64,000 bases of DNA, from contig DATMDR010000061.1 of assembly GCA_035557635.1 (NCBI GenBank), positions 1 through 64,000 on the forward strand, in the 5' to 3' direction. Under the pieces are notes generated by a model. That model was given only the letters and a program-made list of their open reading frames with translations. It was not told the DNA's origin and searched no databases. Both the position numbers and the translations under genes were made by a program. Source of the DNA: VRUE01 sp035557635. Its GTDB lineage: Bacteria > Actinomycetota > Thermoleophilia > Solirubrobacterales > 70-9. Of this stretch, positions 53,480 through 62,800 are shown in pieces (the first letter of the stretch is position 1; the number at the start of each line of letters is the position of its first letter).

Positions 53480-54119
53480 CATCAACGCGCTAGCGACAGC
53501 AGTGCGTGCAGGTTCCACTCGCGAGGTTCTACTGGCCGCACAATCCTTGATTGCGATCCTCAGGGAAGATCCTGACCTGGTTGCCTTGACGGCTCACCCG
53601 GTTGGGTTCGCACATGCCAAGCTAGCGGAGACGGATCGCTCTGCGATTCGCCTCCATCTTTGGCCGATCCCTCCCATTGCGACGCAGGACCCGCCCTGGC
53701 TCGTGCACCGCCACGCATGGCCGCTGACTAGCTATGTGGTTCACGGCGCCGTGATCAATCAGACCTATCGCGTAACCAGGGATAAGCACGGCTCGAATCG
53801 CCTTTATTCCGTTGGCTATGACAGGGACGTGTCGGTCATGACCGCGACCGACGTTCGCGTGAGCTATGAGCTTGAAGAAGAGCAGACAGTCACCGCTGGA
53901 GAGAGGTACCTCGTTGATCCCAACGTCTTCCATTCAACCCTCGCCGCTTTTAGCGAGCCCACCGCGACGATAGCTGTCACAGGCGCCCCACATGGCGGGG
54001 CCCCAAGTGTCATAGGCGCTGCTACCGGCGATAGCGAATATCAGTTCAAGCGGCGCGATCTCAGCACAGAGCAAGGCCGTACAATCCTCAACTCGCTCCC
54101 GCGGGAGCCGCAGCCTTAA
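53469..54119 (+). CDS. Cupin-like protein, partner of the membrane gene
   Basis: 216 residues. LVHRHAWPLTSYVVHGAVINQTYRV has an HxH pair and a beta-strand pattern, and LVDPNVFHSTLAAF gives the second His, as in a double-stranded beta-helix (cupin or cysteine-dioxygenase-like) metal site. The N-terminal 55 residues (FDINALATAVRAGSTREVLLAAQSLIAIL) are helical. Function unknown. The ATG lies inside the end of the upstream gene. Lower GC and different codon use from neighbours suggest transfer of the pair. Confidence 0.75.
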   Translation: MAFDINALATAVRAGSTREVLLAAQSLIAILREDPDLVALTAHPVGFAHAKLAETDRSAIRLHLWPIPPIATQDPPWLVHRHAWPLTSYVVHGAVINQTYRVTRDKHGSNRLYSVGYDRDVSVMTATDVRVSYELEEEQTVTAGERYLVDPNVFHSTLAAFSEPTATIAVTGAPHGGAPSVIGAATGDSEYQFKRRDLSTEQGRTILNSLPREPQP

Positions 54120-54126
54120 GACTCGC

Positions 54127-54600
54127 TCAGGTGGCGGGTGCCATCACACGGGTGACGGAGTCGCCGACGAAGCACGGCTTCTCGTTGCCCTCGACCTCGA
54201 GGGTGAAGCGGGTGACCACCTGCCACCAGCCGCCGCCCTTGTCGTCCATCGAGACGAACTCGGCGCGGGCGCGGACTTTGGAGTCAACCGGCACCGGGGC
54301 GGGAAAGCGGATCTTGTCCCAGCCGTAGTTGACGCCGAGGGCGAAGCCGCTGGAAGAGATCATCTCCTTGCGGAAGCCGTCGACCAGGGAGAGGGTGAGG
54401 TTGCCGTGGGCGATCGTCGTCCCGAACGGGCTCTCGTTCCTGGCCCGCTCGACGTCGACGTGGATCCACTGGTCATCGCCGGAGAGCCTGGCGAAGGTGT
54501 CGATGTCCTCCTGGGTGACCGTGCGCCACTCGCTCGGCCCGATCTCCTGACCGAGCAGCGCCTGCATCCCCTCGACTCCCTGCACCTCGACCGTCGCCAT
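54127..54600 (-). CDS. MaoC-like enoyl-CoA hydratase (R-specific)
   Basis: 157 residues, single hotdog domain. The hydratase-2 motif is FARLSGDDQWIHVDVERA with the catalytic Asp and His, followed by the AHGNLTLSLV helix. It hydrates trans-2-enoyl-CoA to (R)-3-hydroxyacyl-CoA, or acts in fatty-acid synthesis II. The normal high-GC sequence resumes here after the island at 52556-54119, converging on it with a 7-base gap. Confidence 0.93.
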   Translation of the reverse strand: MATVEVQGVEGMQALLGQEIGPSEWRTVTQEDIDTFARLSGDDQWIHVDVERARNESPFGTTIAHGNLTLSLVDGFRKEMISSSGFALGVNYGWDKIRFPAPVPVDSKVRARAEFVSMDDKGGGWWQVVTRFTLEVEGNEKPCFVGDSVTRVMAPAT

Positions 54601-54639
54601 CGCGTCGCAGGCTACAACAGCGGTTGCGCTATCAAGGGG

Positions 54640-54843
54640 TCAGACGCGATCGGGAGAGCGAAGCTCGGAAAGGTTGCCGCCCCAGCCAAGTCCCTCCGCT
54701 GCCAGCATCTCCTCGCTGCTAATCGACTCGCCGACAAGCCTGCGCAGGGCGAGATCGACGGCCTCGCGCTTGCTGCGCAATCGGTAGAGACGCATCGCAT
54801 GATCCACCAACTCGTCGTCGATCTCGATACTTGTCCTCGTCAT
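54640..54843 (-). CDS. VapB-type antitoxin without adjacent toxin
   Basis: 67 residues. RTSIEIDDELVDHAMRLYRLRSKREAVDLALRRLV is a ribbon-helix-helix VapB/DUF2191-type N-terminus, and SSEEMLAAEGLGWGGNLSELR is the usual toxin-binding tail. A VapC PIN gene would be expected directly downstream, but only 40 bases lie before the MaoC gene, with no toxin. The ATG overlaps the TGA of the VanY-SLT gene (ATGA). Orphan antitoxin or remnant. Confidence 0.8.
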   Translation of the reverse strand: MTRTSIEIDDELVDHAMRLYRLRSKREAVDLALRRLVGESISSEEMLAAEGLGWGGNLSELRSPDRV

Positions 54844-55646
54844 GCGACCAGCCTAACTTCGAACGCTGGGACGAAGAGGGCGCCGGCGCCGTCCAAGAGG
54901 GCGAGGATGCGGCTGACGTATGCCTGCGTCTCGGGGTAGTCGGGAACGCAGTCGCAAGCTTCGACCGGCGCCGGGCCGGCATTGTAGGCGGCAAGGGCTA
55001 GGGAGGGGTCGCCGAACTGGCGCAGCAGGTCTGACATGAGATGCGCTTGGGCGTCGATCGCTTCGACGGGGTCGAAGGGGTCGAGCAGGCCGTAGGCGGC
55101 CGCCGTCGAGGGCATGAACTGGGCGATCCCCTGAGCACCGGCCGGGGAACCCGCGTTGGGATCGAAGTTCGACTCGGCCATCAACTGGCCGGCGAGCAGG
55201 GCGGCGGAGACGTTCCAGCGGGTCGCGGCGCGCAGCAGCGGCGCCCGGTACTGGACTGGGACGAACGATGGAAGGCCTCCGCTACCTGAGAGCGCGCCGT
55301 CTCCCCCACCGCCCGTCACTACGGAGTTGCCTGCGGCTGAGCAGGGCGCCGGCCCGGCGTCGAACCCATAGTGCCAAGCCTCCCAGGAGTAACGCTGGAC
55401 GAAGCCGAAGCGGCCGGCGTTGGTCGCGAGCCAGCCGTAGGCCGTTTCGGGGCCGAGGTCGAGCTCGGTGGCGCAGCGGTGCAGCGATTGGCCCGGCGGT
55501 GCGACCCAGCGCGGGTCGGGGTTGGCGGCGAAGAGCGCCGCCTGCTCGGCGTCGGAGCGGAAGCCGGAACTGACGAGGAGCGTGAGGCCTTCGGACGCCG
55601 CGGCAGCCGCCATCCGGTCGAAGGCGGCGGCGACGTCCGGCCTCAT
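54840..55646 (-). CDS. VanY-type carboxypeptidase fused to a lytic transglycosylase, no signal peptide
   Basis: 268 residues. Residues 1-100 are D-Ala-D-Ala carboxypeptidase-like (SGFRSDAEQAALF, HRCATELDLG, EAWHYGF metal/catalytic motifs). Residues 130-240 form an SLT domain: LMAESNFDPNAGSPAGAQGIAQFMP (catalytic Glu) and ALAAYNAGPAPVEACDC. Both act on peptidoglycan outside the cell, yet the frame has a TAG four codons before the first ATG and no signal peptide. Probably truncated at the 5' end or exported in an unusual way. Confidence 0.85.
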   Translation of the reverse strand: MRPDVAAAFDRMAAAAASEGLTLLVSSGFRSDAEQAALFAANPDPRWVAPPGQSLHRCATELDLGPETAYGWLATNAGRFGFVQRYSWEAWHYGFDAGPAPCSAAGNSVVTGGGGDGALSGSGGLPSFVPVQYRAPLLRAATRWNVSAALLAGQLMAESNFDPNAGSPAGAQGIAQFMPSTAAAYGLLDPFDPVEAIDAQAHLMSDLLRQFGDPSLALAAYNAGPAPVEACDCVPDYPETQAYVSRILALLDGAGALFVPAFEVRLVA

Positions 55647-55837
55647 CCCCTCGCCCTACCGTTATTTGTTTACCCCCATCCGTGTCAGCAGCCCTTCGCC
55701 TCAAAAGGACGGCTAGATCGCTGCCACGGCCAACTCCGGTCTCTGGGCCGGTAGTGCTTCGAGTAGCGCGCTAACGCAGTTCGCACTCCCTAAAAGCTCA
55801 TCGCTGCCTTTGCCGACTGAGCCGCATAGCCTTCTTT

Positions 55838-56074
55838 CTAATGAGGAGTGCTGAAGAACTCCACTACTACCCGGATCGTGCCTTCCAAGCCACTGCCTGG
55901 TTCACGGTTTCTGATGGCAAGCATCAAAGCGACGCTGAGCCCTCCGACAATCACGAGAATAGTGCCAAGAGAGACAGACCCAAATGCAAGCTGCCAAATT
56001 CCAGCTCCCCATAGGGACAGGCAAGCTAGGCAGACAGCCAAGAAACCGACCCAGCGCCAGACTCGCCGCGTCAT
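55838..56074 (-). CDS. Small two-TM membrane protein
   Basis: 78 residues, two membrane helices (WRWVGFLAVCLACLSLWGAGIWQLAFG and LGTILVIVGGLSVALMLAI) and a short charged tail. It follows the 239-residue gene by three bases, downstream of the Rhs gene, so it sits in the order where Rhs loci carry immunity genes. No family recognised. Region is lower in GC than the chromosome around it. Confidence 0.6.
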   Translation of the reverse strand: MTRRVWRWVGFLAVCLACLSLWGAGIWQLAFGSVSLGTILVIVGGLSVALMLAIRNREPGSGLEGTIRVVVEFFSTPH

Positions 56075-56077
56075 CAG

Positions 56078-56797
56078 TTATCCGACAGCGAGCTGACTTC
56101 CAAACGGAGGAGGCCTTCGGTCGATTTGCACCCCAAAGTCCCAGAACTCAGTTCCCGACCACAGTACGGTCGTGCTCTGCTCCTGATAAGAGACTTCATA
56201 GCTCACTCGGCGGACTCTACCTTGATCATCAATCCAGGTGAGTACCTGGATTGAGGCGCTTAGACCTCCTAGCCCATCATCCGCATACGGTGCAATCTCG
56301 CTCCATGCAGACCCTTGAAACTGACCTGGATAAAGCACTGACTGATAGCAAGAAGTAGCGCTTCCACGAATCAATACATCATGCTCTGGCAATCGAGACA
56401 TATCGTCTACCGAAGCTAGGGGTCCAAATATAAAAAGCGGATTTCTGGTGGGCCGGAGATCGGACACCTCTCCACTTTGCTCACCCCATTCTCCGTCCTT
56501 ACCCAAAAGCCATTGGGCTCCCCCCTCGAAGTAGAGTTCTTGTCCACTCCCAACGATTCGGTCCGCGAGCCCGTATAGAAGTCGATAGACCGGGCGGGTC
56601 AGCTTAGAGCTGTCCTTCGCACGGTCGTTGACCATTCGCCTCGAAAACAGGCGATCATGCATCCAAATCCGATCCTGGTCGAAGTCAACGAGGCCTTCGC
56701 CTCTTCTATCTATTGGCTCCGGCACTGGATTGCCTATGCGCGCGAACACAGACAACTGAGCACTCGCGGCGCTCAGCGTCTCATCAACCACACGCAA
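56078..56797 (-). CDS. Protein in immunity position downstream of Rhs gene
   Basis: 239 residues, no signal peptide. Mid and C-terminal pattern (DFDQDRIWMHDRLF; LGGLSASIQVLTWIDDQGRVRRVSYEVS; LWSGTEFWDFGVQIDRRPPP) resembles the LppX/LprAFG-like lipoprotein fold, but the secretion signal is missing, and this match is from memory only. It starts 53 bases after the Rhs stop on the same strand. Either a neutraliser of the Rhs tip or an unrelated lipoprotein-derived protein. Confidence 0.6.
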   Translation of the reverse strand: MRVVDETLSAASAQLSVFARIGNPVPEPIDRRGEGLVDFDQDRIWMHDRLFSRRMVNDRAKDSSKLTRPVYRLLYGLADRIVGSGQELYFEGGAQWLLGKDGEWGEQSGEVSDLRPTRNPLFIFGPLASVDDMSRLPEHDVLIRGSATSCYQSVLYPGQFQGSAWSEIAPYADDGLGGLSASIQVLTWIDDQGRVRRVSYEVSYQEQSTTVLWSGTEFWDFGVQIDRRPPPFGSQLAVG

Positions 56798-56849
56798 AGG
56801 ATCAGGATTTGGCAGTGCACTCCCTTCTCAGGCTAGCCAGATGCATATG

Positions 56850-59800
56850 CTAGCGGCTCACTGGTAGAACTGGCGTTTCTTCCAGCTGAGCCCTTACTCG
56901 ATTAAGTAGATCCTTGAGGCTTGGACTTCGGTGTGGCTGTGCCGCCGTGGGCGGTGGATTCGGTGGAGGCGGCGACATCGTTGGGCCGTTGCCAGTAATG
57001 CAGCTGAAACCACACACGGCAAGGTCCCACAGATTACAGAAATCAGCAAAGCATGAACCAAGTGAAACGATACCTTTACTCGCAGCGAGGCAGTGCTGAA
57101 TCTTTGTGTACTTCATCGCTACGTTGCGTGCAGTGCAATGCCTTCTAATGCAAGTCCTGAGACACTGCACAATGCCTTCCCTCGGCCTAGTCGAGCATCC
57201 CGTTAGATCGAGCTGGTTTAGCGGATCTTGGTTCGCATAATCATATGAATTGGCCGAACCGCCCAAGACCCGATCAAGCGATGTAAAGCGACCCATCGCT
57301 GGAACATAGGTTCGAACGCCCATTTGAACTATCCCCGAAGCAAACTCCGTCCGTCGCTGATGACTCCCGAGCCAACCATATCTTTTGGCTTCGCCTTTCG
57401 GTTTGCCGAACTCGTCGGACTCAAAGGTTGCTAGCAGTTTGGTGGCTTCTGGATCGAGGCTAGCCGTCGCAACGATGTCGCCATGCATGTTTGCCAACTG
57501 AAGAATCGTGCCCTGAGCGCTATCGTGCAGTGCCACCAGTTCTCCCCCAATTCCACTGATGGTGCGCGACCAGTTTGACCCCTGATCGATCCAAACTGGA
57601 GCGTCGGTACTGTTGGCGTAGTGATATATTTCGGTACCCGATTTGGTGCCTGTTTGGACCCGTTGACGCTGTCGCAGGGATGCGTCGAGGTCGTAGGTGT
57701 TGGTGATTCCGTCCTGGGTCTGGCTGCGGATCAGGTCGCTGCTGTAGTAGGTCGAGGTCAGCGTTCCCCCGCCTGAAAAGGCTTTGGGGAGCGTCGTGAT
57801 CCTGCCGAAGTCGTCGTAGGCGATTTCAGTGCCGAGCAGGCGGTCTCCGGTGTCGTATTTGTATTCTTGGACGTTGCCTTTCGAGCTGATGTCGCAGGCG
57901 CCTTCAATGCCAGGTTCCCGCGTGATGAGAGCGGTGCGATTGGAGTTGGCATCGTAGTTGTAGGTGCGGGTCGTACACGAGCCGCCCTGCGGAGTGTCCT
58001 TGACCAGAGTGAGGCGACCTGCTTTGTCATAGGAATATTGCTGAGAAGACAAGGCCGAGGTTTGACTGAGCCACTGCCCATGAATCGACCTCTCAACCTC
58101 GAAGTCGAGCCATGTACATTCGGAGACGCAATTCGTCGTCTTCTCGTAGGCTAGGTGGACGGACGCACCAGTCTCGTCGTAAGTGGTGGTTGCCGTGAGG
58201 CCGTTCGGGAAGTCCCGTTCGACCAAGTTGCCGTCGGCGTCATAGGTCGCGGTGAAGGTTCCTGCTGCGGAATCGTTCAGCTGCACGAGCAGGCCCGAGG
58301 TCGGGTCATAGGTGCGGGTCTGCACGCCCTTGCCATCGCTGGATATCACCGGGCGACTGAGCAAGTCATAGCCGGTGCTCGAGAGATTGCCGTCGGCGTC
58401 TTCGTAGCTGATCGGTCGCCCGAGCGTGTCGTAGACGGTCCTCGTCGCCTGGCGGTCGTAGCTGCTGGAGAGAACCCACTTCTGGATCCGGTCGTTGCCG
58501 GCGTCTGAGACCCAGACGTTGCCTGCTGAATCAGCCGCGAGCCCTGATGGCCAGGTCAGGCTGAACTGGCCCTGGCCTGAGCCTGGCGCGCCGAACTTGG
58601 CGACGTATTTCCCCTCGGTGTCGAACTGCTGGACGCGACCGTTGCTCGCATCTAGGACCCAGACATTGCCTTTGGAGACCTCGACCGCATCCGGATTGAT
58701 GAATTTGCCGTCGGTGTTGCCGTTGGAGCCGAACTGGAAAAGGAATTTGCCGGTCGCAGAGAAAACGCTGACGCGGTGTTTGGTCCAATCGGCGACCCAG
58801 ACCTTGCCCTCGCCAACGTCAAGGCCAGCGGACTCGCCGAACTGGCCTTCGCCGGAGCCGGAGGAACCGACTGCTTTGATGAAGTTGCCTTCGGCGTCGA
58901 ACTCCTGCACGCGGCCGCTGTAGTCGCTGACCCAGAGCTCACCCTGGGCGTCGATCCCGATGCTCCTCGGCCCGTAGCCCGAGAATTTGCCATCGGTCGA
59001 GCCTAGGGAGCCGAATTCGTCTAGGTATTCTCCTTTGGTGTTGAACTTCTGGACACGGTGATTGCCCCTGTCGGCGACCCAGAGATCGCCGTTGGCATCG
59101 ATCGCGATGTCCATCGGGTCACTGAGTTTGCCTTTGGCAGTCCCCAGGCCGCCGAACTCGAAGACGTAGTTCCCTGAGGAGTCGAGCTTCTGGACCCGGT
59201 TGTTGAGCCGGTCGACCACCCAGAGGTTGCCCTGGCCGTCGAAGGCGCTGCCGGCGGGATGGTTGAATTCTTTTTTGCCGGTGCCCGAGGAGCCGTAGGT
59301 GGCCGAGTAGTCGATGCTGGTTTTGCATTCGCTTTCGCAGACGAAGCGCTGGGTGGTCGGGCGGCCGGTGGCGGAGCCGTAGAGAGTCTCCGTCGTCGGG
59401 ACCGCGACCCCGCCGCCTAGGCGTTTGACCATCAGCGTCCGACCCGCTTCGTCGTAGGTCGTGATCGTCTTACGGGTCTTGGCGGGATCAGAGGTACCGC
59501 CGGGGCTTTCGATCACTTCGGTTGGCTGACCAAGAGGGGAATAGGAGGCGTAATACGTCACTAGGAGGTCGGGTTGGCCTGCTGTTCCCGGTTGAGCCGC
59601 AGGCTTGACTTCGCAAGGCAGGCCCGTAAACGCCGGTTTGGCATAGCACCGCGCTGGCCCCAGTGGATCATGGCCGTAGTAGACAGTCCGAGTCGATCGT
59701 GCATCCCCGCCGTTGGGATTTGCAGGCAACCGTCTTTCGATTGGCAATCGACTCGTGTTGAAGGGGAGATACTCGATATGAGTTCGTAGTTTGAGTCCTT

Positions 59801-62800
59801 CCGGCTCAACTATTGTGTCGATTGGCAGACGCAGGGTCCAGTTGTATTTCGTTTCCTTGACACGCTGATCTGCGTCTTTTCCTTCGCCTTTAACGCTTGC
59901 GCCAATGGTTTCCCGGGTTGGCAGATGATACTGAGGCGTCCCGGCAGGAGGAGGCGGTGCATTTTCGTCATCGTCATAGTTAATAGTGCGATGCCTTCGC
60001 GCCGGAACGACGGCGCCTGATTCCTCCAGGCGAGTAAGGTGCAACGGCCCCCATTCCTCGCGCAACTCGATGCCATCCGCAGAGAAGAGACGTTTAGTGT
60101 CGAGTTCTTCTGAGCGCGTGACCGATTTAGGGCCTTCCGCTAGGGCGCGTAGGCGGTTTTGAGGGCTGAGTTCACGTACGGTATTACCGTATTCGTCTGT
60201 TTCTGCTGTGGTAATTGATGGCCCCGAAGTTCCAGCGCCGGTTTCCGTGGCGGTATTGACCAGCAGACCTTCAGCATCCATGTAAAAGACGGTCGCGCGG
60301 GAGAAGCTACTGGGCGGATTTGCCGGAACCTGATCGGGCGGAAACACGGCAGTTGCATCGACAGGAATGTCTTTCTGTCCCCATTTCGCGATGTCGGCAG
60401 CGCCCATTTCGTAGGGCGCACCGCTGCCGCTGATCGGTACCCCGTAGACGACGGTTGTCTGCGCGATGGATGGACTGCTGAGGAGGCTCGGTCGTTTGAC
60501 GCTCACCAGGCGGCCATTTGCTTTCTCGCCGTCGTGGGAGCCGTATTCAAACGTCCACGGCTCCTCCCCCGGCGGCGTGATCGATTTGAGCTGCCCTGCT
60601 GCCTCGTAGGAGTAGGTCTCTTTAAGCGTTGGCGAGATCCGAGGGTCCCAAGCTTCGATGAGCCTGCCTTCTGAGTTGTATTTGTAGTTGGCTACCTGCC
60701 AGCTTTTCATCGCTGGGGTCGCACCGCTGCCAACAGCGGCGTGATATGTGATGGAGGCGAGGCGATCCCCGTAAGCTGCGGGGGCCCCCCAATTCGTCGC
60801 CGGTGCGTATTGGAACGTAAGCGTGCGACATCCAGGCATTACCGGGGCTTCTTTTTCCGTACATTCGTACGTCGAAGGCCCGATCACCATGATTAGCCGC
60901 CGGTTGCTGCCTTCGATTTTGTAAACCATCCGCGTATTGTTGGCGCCGCTCCCTGTTTGAGAGACAGAGACTGGCAGATATTCAGTGCCACCGGAACTGT
61001 TTTCAAAGATCGTGCGGTTGCCATCGGGGTCAGTGAGAAAGAACTGATTTTCTTTCTTAGTCAGAAGCCAGCCGGACGCTTCGGGCGGGGAAATATAGCC
61101 GCCAGATCCATTTTGTTCGAATGCGTACTCGTCGCCGTTGAGATGGGTTAGCACAACATAGTTTTCAAGTCCTTCTATTTTTTCTTCTTCCGATACCACA
61201 ATTTCACGCGCATGTCGCCATTCAGCCCCTCCTGCCGCTTCGACTGGAATGCCAGATTTCCAGCCACGGCCTAGCAGCCCGGTATCCGATGTTCCGGGAT
61301 CGCGTGAGTTGTGAGTGCGAGAAAATTCCAGCGCAGTCTCAAAAACAGGAATTGAAATATCCGTCCTGCTAATGGAAAAATTTCCAGTAAGTAGATTGAC
61401 AGAACCTGGGCCAACTGAGGCTGCGGCATCCTGCGTACCACCCAAGTCGCGGTCAACTTTAGCTTCGACGGGAACGGTGTAGCCGGCAGCTGCGCCAGCA
61501 CCATCCAATATCGCTCTGACCTGGATCGGGCCGCCAACTTTTTCAAGCGAGCTAGTTACGTGCGCCGCATCAAAGAAAAGCGGTGGGGTTTTCTGGCTAG
61601 CAACAACGGGAAGTGGCCATTTTTTGAGTTCTTCTCCCTGTGAATCCCGAACCAGACTAATCGGAACCGTTTGGAAGGGGCCTGTTTTCCCCTCCCTAAA
61701 CTGATAGGTGACACCTGTCACGCCTGTTTCGGTCCAAGCAGCTTGGAGCTTGAGACGTCGCGCGGTCTGAGTCCCATCAGTTGGAGAAGTGACTTTGCTG
61801 GAGCTAGGAGCTTTGTCGTAATAGATAACTTCCATGCGGGGCCGCTTGCTGGTGTCGACCGCAGCACTGGAATCGAAAGTCAGCGAGCGTTCTTTGCAAG
61901 CCGGCGAGCATTCGAGTTTCGTATCGTCGAGGAGCTTCAGCATCAAGCCCTGGTTGGGGAATAGAAGGCCGTTAACCCAGTTATCGACTAGGCTCGTCAG
62001 CCCAGGCCCGGAGAATTCCCACCAGCCCGCCTGGCCGCCGCGATCTTTGGTCAGTATCTGCGCGCCTTCGGAGGTGTAGTCGCCGCCGATCAGAGTCCAC
62101 TTGAAGAGACTGCTGTACCTGTTCCAAATCAACGTACTTTCCCAATTCTTTGTTGCCCGGCGGAGCTCGACTCCTTCCGTGTTGACGGCTGTAGCCGGCG
62201 CATGGACTTTGACCGCCGCCGCCATTATGTAGGGCTTTTTGCCGACGCCGTTGAGCGCGCTTAGATCGAACTTCAAGAGAGAGCGTGCCCATTCGTTGAC
62301 GCCACTTGCCTGACGGTAGCGGGCATATAGTGCTTTTTGCCCGCCTGGACCACAGAGGCCCCAACCGTTTTTCCCTTCGAACTGTCCGGGGGGTACCCCG
62401 GGCGTTTTCGTGCCGCCAAAAGTGCAGTCGAGACTCGGGCTGTTGAGTTCGAGTGGGGGGTCGAGATGGATCGGCCAAGTCAGGTCTTCGCGCTTGAACC
62501 AGTCACCGTCGGCGTCGACCGTCAGTTCCCAGCTCTGCTCATCTACAGGCTGGAGTTCGTAATAGACGTCACGCGACACGCTCGGCTCGGGCGAGCTGTC
62601 GAGCAGCACTGGCGCTGGAATCGTGGCGAGCGACCGGTCGCTTGTGTCCCGGAACTCGATCGATCCGTCCTCGAGGAGCTTCGGGCTCAGGCCTTCCGAC
62701 ATCTCCAGGGCGAAGCGAAAGACGCGCGGCTCGGAGGGATCGGCGAGAACGATGTCCTCCTTGAACCCGTTGGCGAGGCTCGTCAGCTCGAACCGGGTGC

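Noticed and set aside
54640..54843. Complete VapBC toxin-antitoxin system
   Set aside because: No PIN-domain gene on either side.
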